From Hypomesus transpacificus (Eukaryota > Chordata > Actinopteri > Osmeriformes > Osmeridae): a stretch of 64,000 nucleotides of DNA. Positions within the stretch are counted from its first letter, which is position 1, and each line of letters begins with the position of its first letter. The stretch is from positions 744,001 to 808,000 of the forward strand of contig NW_025813796.1 in NCBI RefSeq assembly GCF_021917145.1, written 5' to 3'. Under the pieces are notes generated by a model. The model worked only from the letters and a program-made list of their open reading frames with translations. It made no database searches and had not been told where the DNA came from. Both the position numbers and the translations under genes were made by a program. Of this stretch, positions 11,258 to 33,435 are shown piece after piece.

Positions 11258-14200
11258 CACTTCCTCTTCATATTCAGCTGCCTGAACGCACAGAGAAATA
11301 CACTTACTGGATCTGGAAACCCTCTTTGAGTAAACTTGTCTGTTTGGTTCCTTGTTGTTGTTCCCCTGTCAATGCACTGGAATTTACAACCACTCCTATA
11401 CTGTAGCAGTCTGTCTATGTAATGGCCTGTATTGTAATGTCAGTCACTGCATGTTTATGTACAGTAGACAGATTATTTAACTTTATTCCTAGTTGTATTT
11501 TTATATTCACGAATTGTATCGGATCATACTGCAGCAGGATGTTTGATTCGAACAGCCCATGTGCTTCTGACAGTACTCTTGTTATGCTGCTTGACACGAT
11601 TTAACTAATTCTTTATTACTATTGTAATCAAATATATTTACCTTACATTTCAACATTTGAACAACAGAATTGTAGCTTCTAATCAGGCTAAGAAAAGACA
11701 GAACATACAGGCAGGAATAGAAAAAAAGTGTTTGCTGAACGCAAACCTGCAGCAAGACAAAAATACATGGTGGAGCAAGAAGATAGACAGAGAAAAGAGG
11801 AGGTAGGAAGTAAGACAAGCTTGAAAGGTTAGTGGAAATGAACAAAGTGAAACATTGCCACATCAGTACATGTATGAGTCAAACATATATGCAATTATAT
11901 ACACATATAAATTGAAATGTGCAAAGAGTTTGATCTACCTTATAGAACAGGAAGGGGAAGTAGAAATGGTAACTACTGAATGAGACAGGGAAACAGTACA
12001 AAGTGTAAAAGAAGTGTGTGGAGAGGAGGGTGTTCAAAAAGGGAAGTACTCTGTAATCTGAATCATGATCTGAATGAGATCACGTTTGTCATATAGAGAG
12101 TAGGATGAAATATTTCCATGTTATGTATAGAATTAACCCAGGCAGCTCCAATATTGTGAAGTGTTTCTGCTCTAGCCAAATGATCCTAAGCCTTCAAAAC
12201 AGTTGTAACAGCTGCGTAACAGTTGTAACAGTTGCGTGTGTGTAATGAATAAGCCCAGTCCTGGGGCATGCACCCAAACCTGCTCTGTTCTCTGAAGCTA
12301 AAAAAACATGGAATGTTCTAGTTAAAGGACAATGTGGGACTACCTCACCTGATCCGAATAGTTCACATGAGTCACCTGTTTCACTGTTGGCGAGAGGTTG
12401 GGTGAAGTCCAGATAAGTCTATTACCGTGTGTCTTTTGGCACACGTGTACACACAATGACACGCATGATCTCTTGTGACGCTCATAGAAGGAGTTCTGTT
12501 TTGGAACAATGTACTGAACTATGTTTTGAAGTCATGGTGAGCAGTGGTCGTGCAGGTTTAAACTATTATCCTAAAGGCTTTAGGGGACAGAAGAGAATTA
12601 GAAAACAAGAACACGACACACACAAGTGCAGCACAGTCTTCCTCATATGTGATGTTTAAAAAGAAAATCTTCAGGTAATTTACACAGTGAGGTTATATCT
12701 CAAATCAGCAACACAGATACATGTTCCTGCTGACTCATCAACTAAGGTCTTATTACAAACCCAAAACGTATTTCCTAAAATATGTATCCTTCCTTCTCAT
12801 CTTATCGACCTCTTGCATTCCTTTCTCAAGCAAAAGAGTAAAGATAAGAGCCTCCAGATTTCTAATTCTACTTGTTTCTATTGAAGGAGAAGAGACTCAC
12901 TAGAGACAAACGGTTGTGGGGACCCCCGTAAACATGTATACTGGTGTTTAGCATGTCAATGTAACGTATTTCCAGCACAATGTTCTCCTCGACTGCCACA
13001 TCCTGTTTCTAAACAAGGTCGCCGTGCAGGTCTCTCACCCGTGCCTTTACGGGTTAGTTGTTGAGTTACTGATGCTAGTGTTCTACAGCAGGACAAATCA
13101 GGACAGACACAAACCTTTTTGTTTTTAAAGTCTATTGTACTTTTTTTTTATTTTAGTTTTTACCATTTATTTAGGGAAATCAGTAACACAGATTTTTTTT
13201 ATTTTCTCAAAATGAAAATGTACATTAATCCATCTGCATAAAACATCACATACTGTATACATTAAAATAAATACATCATCTGGTCTCCTCTGTTTTTATG
13301 GTAGGTTGGTCGCGCTTGCACTGGAAAGGTCAGTTACTACGGCTACATATTCAAATCAGGAGAGCAAGGTCTGCAGCCCTGCAGCTTTTTCCCCCTGTCA
13401 AATCAGAACTTGGTTCCGACCTTGTTTACATTCGTCATTCGCTAATCCATCCAGGGAAACAGGAAGTGCTGCGGCCACGGTTGCAGAAGCCAAGCCATTG
13501 ATTTGAGTACCCTTTAAAACTACAGTAAAACCAACACTACAAACGGCCAGTACAAAACCTACAGGCAGGTGAATGAGGGGCACAAACAGGACGAGCCAGA
13601 CTCCTCACATTCCATTTCAGATGTACGCCGAGTCGAATTAAGTCACTGAGGCATAGCTTTCTCTCCAAGGTTAGTTGCTATTTCTACTGTTTTGGGATTG
13701 GGAGAGCGTGGGCTGTGTTTTTGGCTGGAAAAACACTTGAACTTGACAGACCGTAAGATCTGTGTCTTGATCTGTGTATTTCTCATTGGGAGTGCCCATT
13801 CATACCAACAATCGGATAGTAGTCGTCTCCCAGTGCAAGTTACATCTGATTATATCTACCCATCTCCATCCCTCTCCTCTCCTGATCTCACTTTAACCTT
13901 TATTCATCTGTATTTGTTCACTACATGGCACAAACATGGGTAATTTGACGCAACCTGTCGCAAGTCTTTTTTTTTTCTCCCAAAGCCCACAGGCCTGATT
14001 ACCTTGACCCGTCCTTTCTAGACCTTTCTCCCTCCTCTGCGGCTATATCCTAGACCACCTCATCACATCCCCTTTCCCTTTCTCTCGTTTCGATTCAACC
14101 GTTTCCTTCCTCCCACGTTCTCTCCTCCTCCATCTCCGCGTCCTCGCAGTCTCTTCACCTCCTGAAGCTGTTCCGGGCGTTCTCCAGGCGGTCAGAGGAC

Positions 14201-14372
14201 GGGACAAGGTCACTGTGTCACGGTCGAAGGGGGCGGGGCTTAGTCAGTCTCTATTTACATCACTTCCTCCTGGTGCGGGCGGGATGGAGGAGGAGATGAA
14301 GAGGAGGGGAGAGTGGAGTCGTGTTCAGGGACAGGCTGGGTCTGAGGGTGCCAGTAGACGTGGTAGAGCTGC
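11258..14372. other. tpst 5' flank, intergenic DNA and sez6l 3' UTR
   Basis: From 11258 to about 13100 I see AT-rich sequence with no recognisable exon apart from a likely tpst 5'-UTR exon ending next to the start codon (acceptor TTCAG near 11283). From about 13150 to 14372 the sequence is probably the 3' UTR of sez6l on the minus strand; A/T-rich runs around 13141-13275 include reverse-strand AATAAA signals. A G-rich run with a GT microsatellite lies just upstream of the last sez6l exon, at 14426-14467. Confidence 0.5.
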
Positions 14373-24200
<9,828 letters not shown>

Positions 24201-24669
24201 CTAGCGGGGAAGGACAGAGAGAAAGTGAGACTTCTCGGGGAAAAGGCCGAACGAGGCCGATAGGCCCGCGGTTCAGATAGCGTACAACGAGGACCTTTGT
24301 CGGAGGTGTCTGAGAATCCGGCAGACGCACCGACTCGTCCGTCGTTATCGGTGTGTCCGTGCAAAGGCTGCGTGTGTGACAGTCGCTGTGTTTTTTGTGT
24401 TTTTTTATCTGGAGTGCTCGAGTAGGGTTATCTAGGAAGACCGACTTCAGGCCAGCAGTGTTCACCTGCTTCCTCCACATAACACACACACACACACTTA
24501 GACAAGCTGAGCACGGACTCTCTCTGGGAGAAGAGAGAGAGGCAGTCACGCATGAGGGAGAGTGAGAGAGAGAGGGGGGGAAGAAGTACAGACAGGCAAA
24601 ATGCTCTCCCACGCATACTAAAATGCCATCTCCGACAGCTCAGCACTAAAAAGCAACCGACCAGCAAGC

Positions 24670-25055
24670 CAGCCACACACACTCACACAGACTACACACA
24701 CACACAGACTACACACACACTCACACAGACAACACACACACACAGACTACACACACACTGACACAGACTACACACACACACAGACTACACACACACACAC
24801 ACACACAGACTACACACACACACAGACTACACACACACTCACACAGACTACACACACACACAGACTACACACACACACACACAGACTACACACACACTCA
24901 CACAGACTACACACACACACAGACTACACACACACACACACAGACTACACACACACTCACACAGACTACACACACACACAGACTACACACACACACACAC
25001 AGACTACACACACACTCACACAGACTACATACACACACACAGACTACACACACGC
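24670..25055 (+). repeat. CA-rich minisatellite with ACTACAC units
   Basis: Repeats built from ACTACACACACAC, TCACACAGACTAC and ACAGACTACAC blocks, forming a roughly 60-bp higher-order pattern seen several times. Confidence 0.85.
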
Positions 25056-25404
25056 ACAAAACCAATATTCCCTCCACTTTGCGCTGTCCTCCACATGTCG
25101 ATAACAATAATAATGGATGTCGTAATGTAGCCTCATCACTGCCTGTAAATGCTCTTATCTTACCATGCAGAGGGGGACCAGAAAGCTCTGTAGTGCCGTG
25201 CGTCAACGTGAACCCCTACCGAGGCAAACTACCGGTGGAGGAGGAGAGGAGCAAAGGAAATAGCGTCGAGCTGTCAACAGAGACTGTCTGCTCCATCTAT
25301 CAACCCATCATCAGCCAGAAAACTCATTTGAACTTTCACATCCTCACAATCAGTTAACGCGCAGGTGTAGATGAATCACACACCCACACAAACGGAGATA
25401 CACG

Positions 25405-25444
<40 letters not shown>

Positions 25445-27539
25445 GACACACACACACAAGCAAACACACATATGCAGTCTTTTTCCAGGAAATATTTAGT
25501 TGTGTGGTATGCATACAAGCAGACGGATCCATGAGTTGAATGAACAAATACAATGCAAAGACCGTATGCAAAGAACACCAACATAAGTGTCTCAAACAAG
25601 CTGTAGGCTACATGCTCAGTGCTTCTAGAAGTGTGTATCTGTATCCGTGTGTGAGAGATAAAAATGTGTGTTCTTACGCGCGGGTACCAGCATCCGTACA
25701 GTACTGTACTGGTGCCGTTGAACTTATTTATGGAAATTGGGTCACACGAAACCAACACGACCTGACTGAACCCCGAGCCAACTTCACCCCGTGGCATACG
25801 TGGGCGTGTCTGTGCGCGCATCCTAATAACGACTTCGAATTCTTTGTCGTCTATTTCTCCGAAGAGAAACCGCAAAGGCATCGGGAAGTGACAACACAAA
25901 CACAAACACACGCGCACACACACCCCCTTAGAGAGCTGAGCATCCCATTACCATGTTTCTGACGCAGTGTTCATCACATTGGCCCATTAGCAGCGTTTAG
26001 CACTGTGCTGTGTGTGACGATGTGCTGACTCATTAAGGGTGCCAAAGATCTCACTGCAGGTGGGGGGGGGGGGGGGGGAAGAGGAAGGGCAAAACCGAAC
26101 GAGTGCGTGTTTGCGTGAGTTTGTGTGTGTCTGTGAAAAGGAGCAGGGGGGGGAAAGGGGGGGGGGAGAGGGAGAACTCAATAGAAGTAAATGGAGACAG
26201 GAGAGCGAGGGGCATTCATTGCCGGTCCAAGGTCATCCAGCATGTCTGGAGACGCTGAACGGCCAGTGAATGAGGAGTGACGCGGACCAGTCAGCGCCGA
26301 AAACAACAGCGTGGGGCCGAGGACAGAACGCGCGAGAGAGAATTCTGCTTGTTCTACCTTTGTGGGATTTTAATTGGGGCTCGAGTGGGATGTGATTGGC
26401 TGGGTTCGTTGAATACACGGACAGACCACTGACTTGCTGCTTCTGTTGGGAGAACTCAGACTGGCACCGACTGTAACGATGAAAACGTTCCTACGCTGCC
26501 ATGACGACTCACCATGGAGACACCTACTTGCAACCACTGCAATGACACATGCAAACACACACACACACGCACAGTACACACATGCACGCGCACGATACAC
26601 AACCTTGAGACTGGAACTGGAGATGAGGATTTATTCTGAAAATACAGACAGAAACACACACATTTACATGTATTTACACACAACAGACAAAACCACACAC
26701 ACACCCTGATCTAACAACGTCAATTGGAGATTGAGGTTTCACAGTGTGAGGTTCAGGGGGTCCCTCTGTTACATGAGGCAGAAAATACTCTGCGCTCCTA
26801 CCTGATTGGAGGAATGGTGAGCTAGCTCAAATCTGATAGACTAAAGCGTTTGTGAGCTCATCGTCGGGGTGTCTCTGGCAGAGGTTTCAGACCCTCAGGG
26901 AGAACACAAAGCTGACTTAACGATTTCCTGTGTGAGCCAACACACACACGCACACGCGCGCGCGCGCAAACACACTGGTCGATGCTATCTTTGAATCAGT
27001 GCTTGAATCAAGCTGTGGGTCAGCTGGTGGAATGATCTAAAGCTCAAAGTGGAGCAGATATCGAATTTGCCAACCAGCAATGACCTCAAAGCAGATCATG
27101 TGACAGAAAAAGGTCCGCAGAGACACACACACACACACTACCTCATCAACACACTCTCACAACCCTGCTAACTGTACATGCCCCTACATGTCTCCAGGGG
27201 ATGGTTCTGGTGCATCAATTAGACCACTCGACTATGTTCCAATAACGTGCTGCTCCAGCCTTATGTTAGATTCTAGATGAATCTACATCTTCTTTCTAAC
27301 TTTGAGCCCTTGCTCAGGATACCAGGCAATGAGTCCCAGCTGGACAGTGTGTGTGTGTGTGCGCGTGTGTCAAGCAGGTGCTGTACCACCCAGGCATGAC
27401 CATCGCCGTCGAAGCAGATGGCATCATCTGCGCTCTCTCTCCGTTCTCCATCTTCCATCTCTCGCTCTCTCTTCCCACCTTTCCCGTGCGAGTTTTCACT
27501 CGCACAGGTGTGCGCAGTCTGTTGGTGCAGATGTACCCC

Positions 27540-27557
27540 TCTCTCTCTGTCTCTCTG

Positions 27558-27646
<89 letters not shown>
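27540..27646 (+). repeat. CT microsatellite
   Basis: CTCTCTGT repeats followed by about 80 bases of pure CT. Confidence 0.9.
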
Positions 27647-27648
<2 letters not shown>

Positions 27649-30280
27649 TTCTTGCCGTTTTCCCTCCCTCCATCCTCATATCCATACCTTCTCTGTTGTC
27701 TCTCCATTTCGTCTCTTCTCTTTTCATCCCTGGTCCTTGGTGTCCCTTAGTCATTCGTTATTAAGATGTCTGACTCTCTCGAGGGCAACACATGATTCAT
27801 AAACGCAGAAGGATCCCGTCTTATGATACAAACGTCTCTTTAATCAAGAACGTCAGAGCGTCGGATGCAAAGCTGTTGCAAATAAATAAAATAAAACACT
27901 GAAATGTAAAGCGTACATGGCCAGTGACTGTTACTTAACGCAGACTGAGATGTATACACATACACGCATCTCAAGATACTGTATATCGCTTATAGGCTGG
28001 CCTCTGTGGCCTCCCGGATTGGCCCGCTGAGGAGTGGATGACGTGGGATGAAAACACTCATAAAGGATGACAGAGGTCGATGATATCGCCCCTCCGGGAA
28101 GGACTGAGTGCCAATAACACGAAGTGCAGATCAAACGACGGCACAAGCTCTTTCGAAATAAACCCATCGCCGTCGTGACTCATTGACGTTTGCACGTCGA
28201 AGACGAGGCGATGGAGTTGCGTCCTCTGCCTGTGTGTTGGCTGGGAGCGGGGGGAGGGGGAGGAGAGCGAGGGAGGAGGGGAGGGGTGTGAGAGCGGAGG
28301 AGGGAACGACGGGGCAGAGACGAGGCTTCGACGGAAGGAGGGAAAGTGAGTACTCAGAGAGAAACAGTTCTGATTCACTGAAGCCTGTTCTTTGGCACAG
28401 TAGCTCAGTGGGTGTCAGGGACCAGTGTGTGTGTGTGTGTGTGTACGTACGTGTGTGTATAGAGTATTTGGCAGACAAAACCCTGGGCCGATTAAGTGTG
28501 CGTGTGTATGTGTGTGCGCGAGTGTATCCGCGAGTGTGTGTGTGTGGCCAACGGTCATTGAAACTCAACTCACACCCCAGTCTGCCTCCAGTTACCAGAG
28601 GGAGCGATAGAGGTAGCATGGGGTGATATGGATGGCAGTTTGGCAAGAGAAACAAACAGCTCCACTTCCCCAGAGACAAACCATCCTTGTCGGTTTCTCC
28701 GTTACATACACAAAGAGAGATATTTCAAATCAGATGCCCTCCAATCTCATCGATTATGTTTGTTGGCCAAAAATGTGTTGGTTTGTCGACGTCAAGATCC
28801 AAACTGCCCCATGCCCCGAGGCAGGTTTACTAAGTTTTCGGCTCTTCAAGCCGCGGCCACAGTTTGGATCTCTCTCATGCGCACGCCTCTCTTCCTCTTA
28901 CTGTCCCAGGTAGATGGGCTTTTCAAGATTTTATACCATGAATAAAATAACAGATATGCGTTTCCCTTCACTGGACACATCAATTGTGAATTGAGGAAGG
29001 GATGTTGAGGAGGAGAGTGAGGGGGGGGCAGGAGGCTTTTAGCCATATTCACGGACAGTCGTTCGGGTACAGAAGCACCGTGGAGAGAACCTTTATTAAT
29101 GTATAAGAAGAAGATGCCAAATGGCACGGCAGAAACGGCTAGGCTTGAGGGATCTGAGAATGAAATATATTTGGCCCAAATTCGCTTTTTGCAGAGGACC
29201 CAATGGGTCGGCCATTTTTGAAGAGGTCTAAAAACATCCGCTTGTCCTCAGTGGCGGATGAATGTCCGGCAAACAGAGAGGTTTGTGTCTACCACATCAA
29301 ACAGACCTTCCATCCCTACAGATCAATAGGCTGTTCTCCTTTTTTTAAATGCCTCAGAGCCCTGACAGTTCATGTTTGACTCAGTCATCAAAAGGCCAGA
29401 GAAGTCGATAGCTGAAAAATGGCGCCCAGCTTGAGAGAGCCAGAGGGATTATTCCATCATGATTGATTTGACTGTTATACAATGATCAAGGCGCTTCCCG
29501 ACCTAAAACGATGACACGCGATACACGGAAGGAGACAGCAGCACAAGCTGAGGTGGTTGAAACACTGAAACACTAGCTTGATTACTCCGAAGAAGAACGA
29601 CGTTTCCCCGTTCACCCATCAACTAGCAGTGAGGCCAACATATGAATGGCCTTAAATCCACAGTGTCACCTCAATTACTCATCGCTGCTCCTCCCGCGCG
29701 CTCGCAGGAAGAAAAAAAATAAACCCTGCGCGAGGTGTGAGGAAGACAAATGCGTTGAGTCAACTTCACCGCAGACAACGCTATCGGCGTTGCGCTGAGA
29801 GACGGGCTCATCATCGCGCGCTCACAGGCGTGGTTTATCGTACCAGAGTCAACAGCCACTTCAATGGGATTGCCATATCAAAGCCTGATGAGGGACGTGA
29901 GAGCTTTGGCTAAGCTGAGACTTTGAAGCAAAAGGGAAATGAAATATTAACAGTGTATATTAACATTGAACTGGAAACGGTCCAGATCGTGCCCATCAAC
30001 TTCAGCTAGCAACAGACTGCAAGGACGAGAGCGTGCGTGGCCCACCAAGTAGCCCACCGGGCGCGTCTTCAACGCTCAGGACTGCGTTAGTCCTGCGCCC
30101 TGAAGGCAACACCTCCACATGGCCCCTAAACCAGCTCCATGACATAAGTCCACTGTCCTAGCGCAGGCCCCAGAACCACCTGGTGGTCTGTCCACTGGCC
30201 TTCAGACTAGCCTGGTGCAGTTGTACCTCAGTGGTCCGTGCAAAGCCTTATTGTAGCTCGGTGTTGCTCAATGCCAACAC

Positions 30281-30780
30281 NNNNNNNNNNNNNNNNNNNN
30301 NNNNNNNNNNNNNNNNNNNNNNNNNNNNNNNNNNNNNNNNNNNNNNNNNNNNNNNNNNNNNNNNNNNNNNNNNNNNNNNNNNNNNNNNNNNNNNNNNNNN
30401 NNNNNNNNNNNNNNNNNNNNNNNNNNNNNNNNNNNNNNNNNNNNNNNNNNNNNNNNNNNNNNNNNNNNNNNNNNNNNNNNNNNNNNNNNNNNNNNNNNNN
30501 NNNNNNNNNNNNNNNNNNNNNNNNNNNNNNNNNNNNNNNNNNNNNNNNNNNNNNNNNNNNNNNNNNNNNNNNNNNNNNNNNNNNNNNNNNNNNNNNNNNN
30601 NNNNNNNNNNNNNNNNNNNNNNNNNNNNNNNNNNNNNNNNNNNNNNNNNNNNNNNNNNNNNNNNNNNNNNNNNNNNNNNNNNNNNNNNNNNNNNNNNNNN
30701 NNNNNNNNNNNNNNNNNNNNNNNNNNNNNNNNNNNNNNNNNNNNNNNNNNNNNNNNNNNNNNNNNNNNNNNNNNNNNNNN
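30281..30780. other. Assembly gap of exactly 500 N
   Basis: The run of unknown bases is 500 long, a typical placeholder size, so the true distance may differ. It separates sez6l from the 5' end of grk3, and both genes are incomplete on the side that faces it. Confidence 0.95.
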
Positions 30781-31057
30781 CTCTTTTATTCTGGTCCCCG
30801 TCAGGAACAGCTATTTGGACCCGGAAAGACAACTCTACTTGGCAGTAGACGTCCCTAACGACCACAACAACAACAAAAAACCCTCGTCATTGGACGAGCT
30901 GTGAAATGCGACTTCCCACGTTGAGTGGTATCGTGTGGATGTAGAACCGCGATGGGAAAACACTTTTGTATTTTGCGCGTGTGCACGTGTGCGCGCGCGC
31001 GCGTGTGGTGCAAAGGAGTTCCCGCGGTCGCCGCGGTCCTCCGCGCCGATAACTCAC

Positions 31058-33394
31058 CGATCTTCTGGTTGAAGATTTTGTCGAACGTCAACTCATCCCT
31101 CTCCTCGAGGTACTTCTGCATCACGCTGCGAATGCTGGAACACAGGGGGGGGGGGGGGGGGGGGGGCAGAGAGGAGAACATTACACAGGGGGCATATCTA
31201 ACAAAAATAAAAAAGGGCACAGACACACGCGCCCTCTAAACCCAGACATTGTAATCCGCAGGGCTGCCTGCAGGTTCGCCGAAACTCAAGGTGAAAGTTG
31301 AGCACCGGAAAAAAAAGAAAACACAATAAAAACCTGGAGCTATTGTGCTCCATGGTTTGATGAGTACACAGTACAGGCATGAGGCCCGCCCAGGTCTCCA
31401 GTCCACCCCTCCAAGCCCATCCCCTCATCCAAAAGACAGCCAGTCTCTCATCCCAGGCACTCCGTCCACCGTCGGGCCTCCGATCCTGGCCCTGCTTTGG
31501 GACTCTCCGCGCCACCTGTCCTCTCGACGGGGTTGGGCTGGGAAACCGAGGAGGGGGGGGGCCTCGGAGGAACAAACGCGAGTTTGCGAGCAGAGGAGCA
31601 CACTGCCCCGGGAGAGGGTGTTAATGAGAGCAGGGCTGGGGGAGAATGAATCCATTAGCGCTTCCTCCACGGGGCCTATTAGCCGAGCAGCAGAGCCCCG
31701 CGGACGCGTACAGGGGGGACAACCCCCCCTGGCCACGTCACCGCTGCAGCCTGCTTCCTCCCGGGGCCCCTGGGCGCTCCCCTGGTGCTAAGCCCCAGGC
31801 ACGCCACACGGTTAGCTGGCCATCGGTCCTGGCCTCCCCCCCCCCCCTAAAATCCAGACCTGACTGACATCATGTTTACTCAGAGGCTATTGGGAGTTGT
31901 CCTATCGTTTGCTGGCTTAATTGTGAGCCGATGCGCTAATGAAACCAGCTGGCCATTCGGACAATGACACGGTTTATCTAGGCTTCTGGATCTACTGACA
32001 CCTCGATGAGGGATTCCACCTCTAAACGTTGTCCTTTCTCGCAAATGACACTTAGAATCAAATGGGGTTCCGCGATGACTTCAGCACTCCGTTGAGAGGC
32101 GCGTGGAGAAAAAAAAAATGATGTCGTTTCAGCCTACTTGTACTCAACTCAGGAGGTTTATAAACTACTTCAAACGAGTTGGGAGTGGCTGTGGATAGGG
32201 AACCAATCAGATCCGGCCAACCTCAAACTCATGACTGCCCTTGACAGTTCTCACCGCCTTGTATTTGGCCTGTCGGTTAACAGGCTAACTCGGACTCAGA
32301 GATTTCTAAATCCGCTGACTATTTACAGACCAAGTAGGAGATCGCGGCTTCGTAATTAGCGACCAACTATGGCAACAGCATGTGGTGGGAAACACCTTTT
32401 AATAGAAGCTCGGTCCACAAATCAGGAAGTGGCGCTCTTCCTCATTCTGGAGGCCCGCGGACGTGCATCACCGCGCAGATGTTACTTGGTCATCGGCCCC
32501 CCCCTACCACCTCCCCCCTCCCCCTCCTCCCCCCCTCCCCCTCCCCCTGCTTAAGCTCAACTAGGCTGCACTCCGAACACTGGATGAACACAACGAAGAG
32601 CGCACAAAGGATTGTCCCGTGAATACCTACAACGAACCTTTGACCTCAGTTCCAGTCGTGGAACGGGGCTAAAAGAATACGCGGAAAGACGACAAAAAGT
32701 GGGGCCCCCGATCACACCGCAGGTAGCCCCGTTCTGCAAACCATTCCGAGGCCACGCCCCTTGACCCTAACGACTCCACACGCCCATTTCCCCGATCCGC
32801 CAAACAGCCCCTTCCACTCTGCCAGGCTCCTCCCCTTCCGTTGCCTCGATGTCAGTCGGTGAAACAGGAGATGGGGAAGAAGATGCACTGGAACAGTGCT
32901 GGAGGCCTGCTTCTCAAGGACGAGGCTACTTTCTGGAGCACATAGGCTAACTAGTACAGACACTTCACGCTGTTTAGCTCTATCCTACTGAACACATGAC
33001 AGTTCTGCTAAAAAGGACACCGTCGTCCAAACTCTCTTCAATGTTCTCGGTAAAAACACCCGTTCCGCGTATAGGCCTCGAAACATCTCGATCTGGATCT
33101 TCGTCCTATCACTAATTGCACCCAAACAACCTTTCTGGGTATTGTCACTTCCCCCCCCCCCCCCCCCCTCCAAGGCAACGCTCATTTCATGTTGATATCT
33201 TAGTCCCCCTCCCTCATCACTTGAGGCTCTATTGCTTACAGTGCTCCTGTCAAAATCTCACCTCTCTGCCAGCAGCCATAGCGTCGGCTCGACGGGAATG
33301 TAGCAGCGGCGCGCTATCTCGACGATGAAATGCGCAAAAACACAAACTACTCCAAAGTCCAAAAAAACGCCCACAACCTCAAATTGGCGCGCTG

Positions 33395-33435
<41 letters not shown>

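Larger units (their letters stand above)
24201..30280 (-). other. Probable sez6l first intron and 5' flank
   Basis: No coding exon could be recognised in these 6 kb on either strand. The stretch holds many microsatellites: a complex CA/ACTACA minisatellite at 24670-25050, CA at 25410-25460, poly-G runs near 26061-26078 and 26146-26166, CT at 27540-27645, and GT near 28425-28445. The missing signal-peptide exon of sez6l should lie here or beyond the assembly gap. The kinase exons of grk3 are not here either. Confidence 0.5.

Noticed and set aside
28058-28378. Minus-strand open frame containing a MSHDGDGFI stretch resembling an EF-hand loop
   Set aside because: A single partial resemblance, no flanking helices, no splice context and low-complexity sequence beside it; most likely chance.
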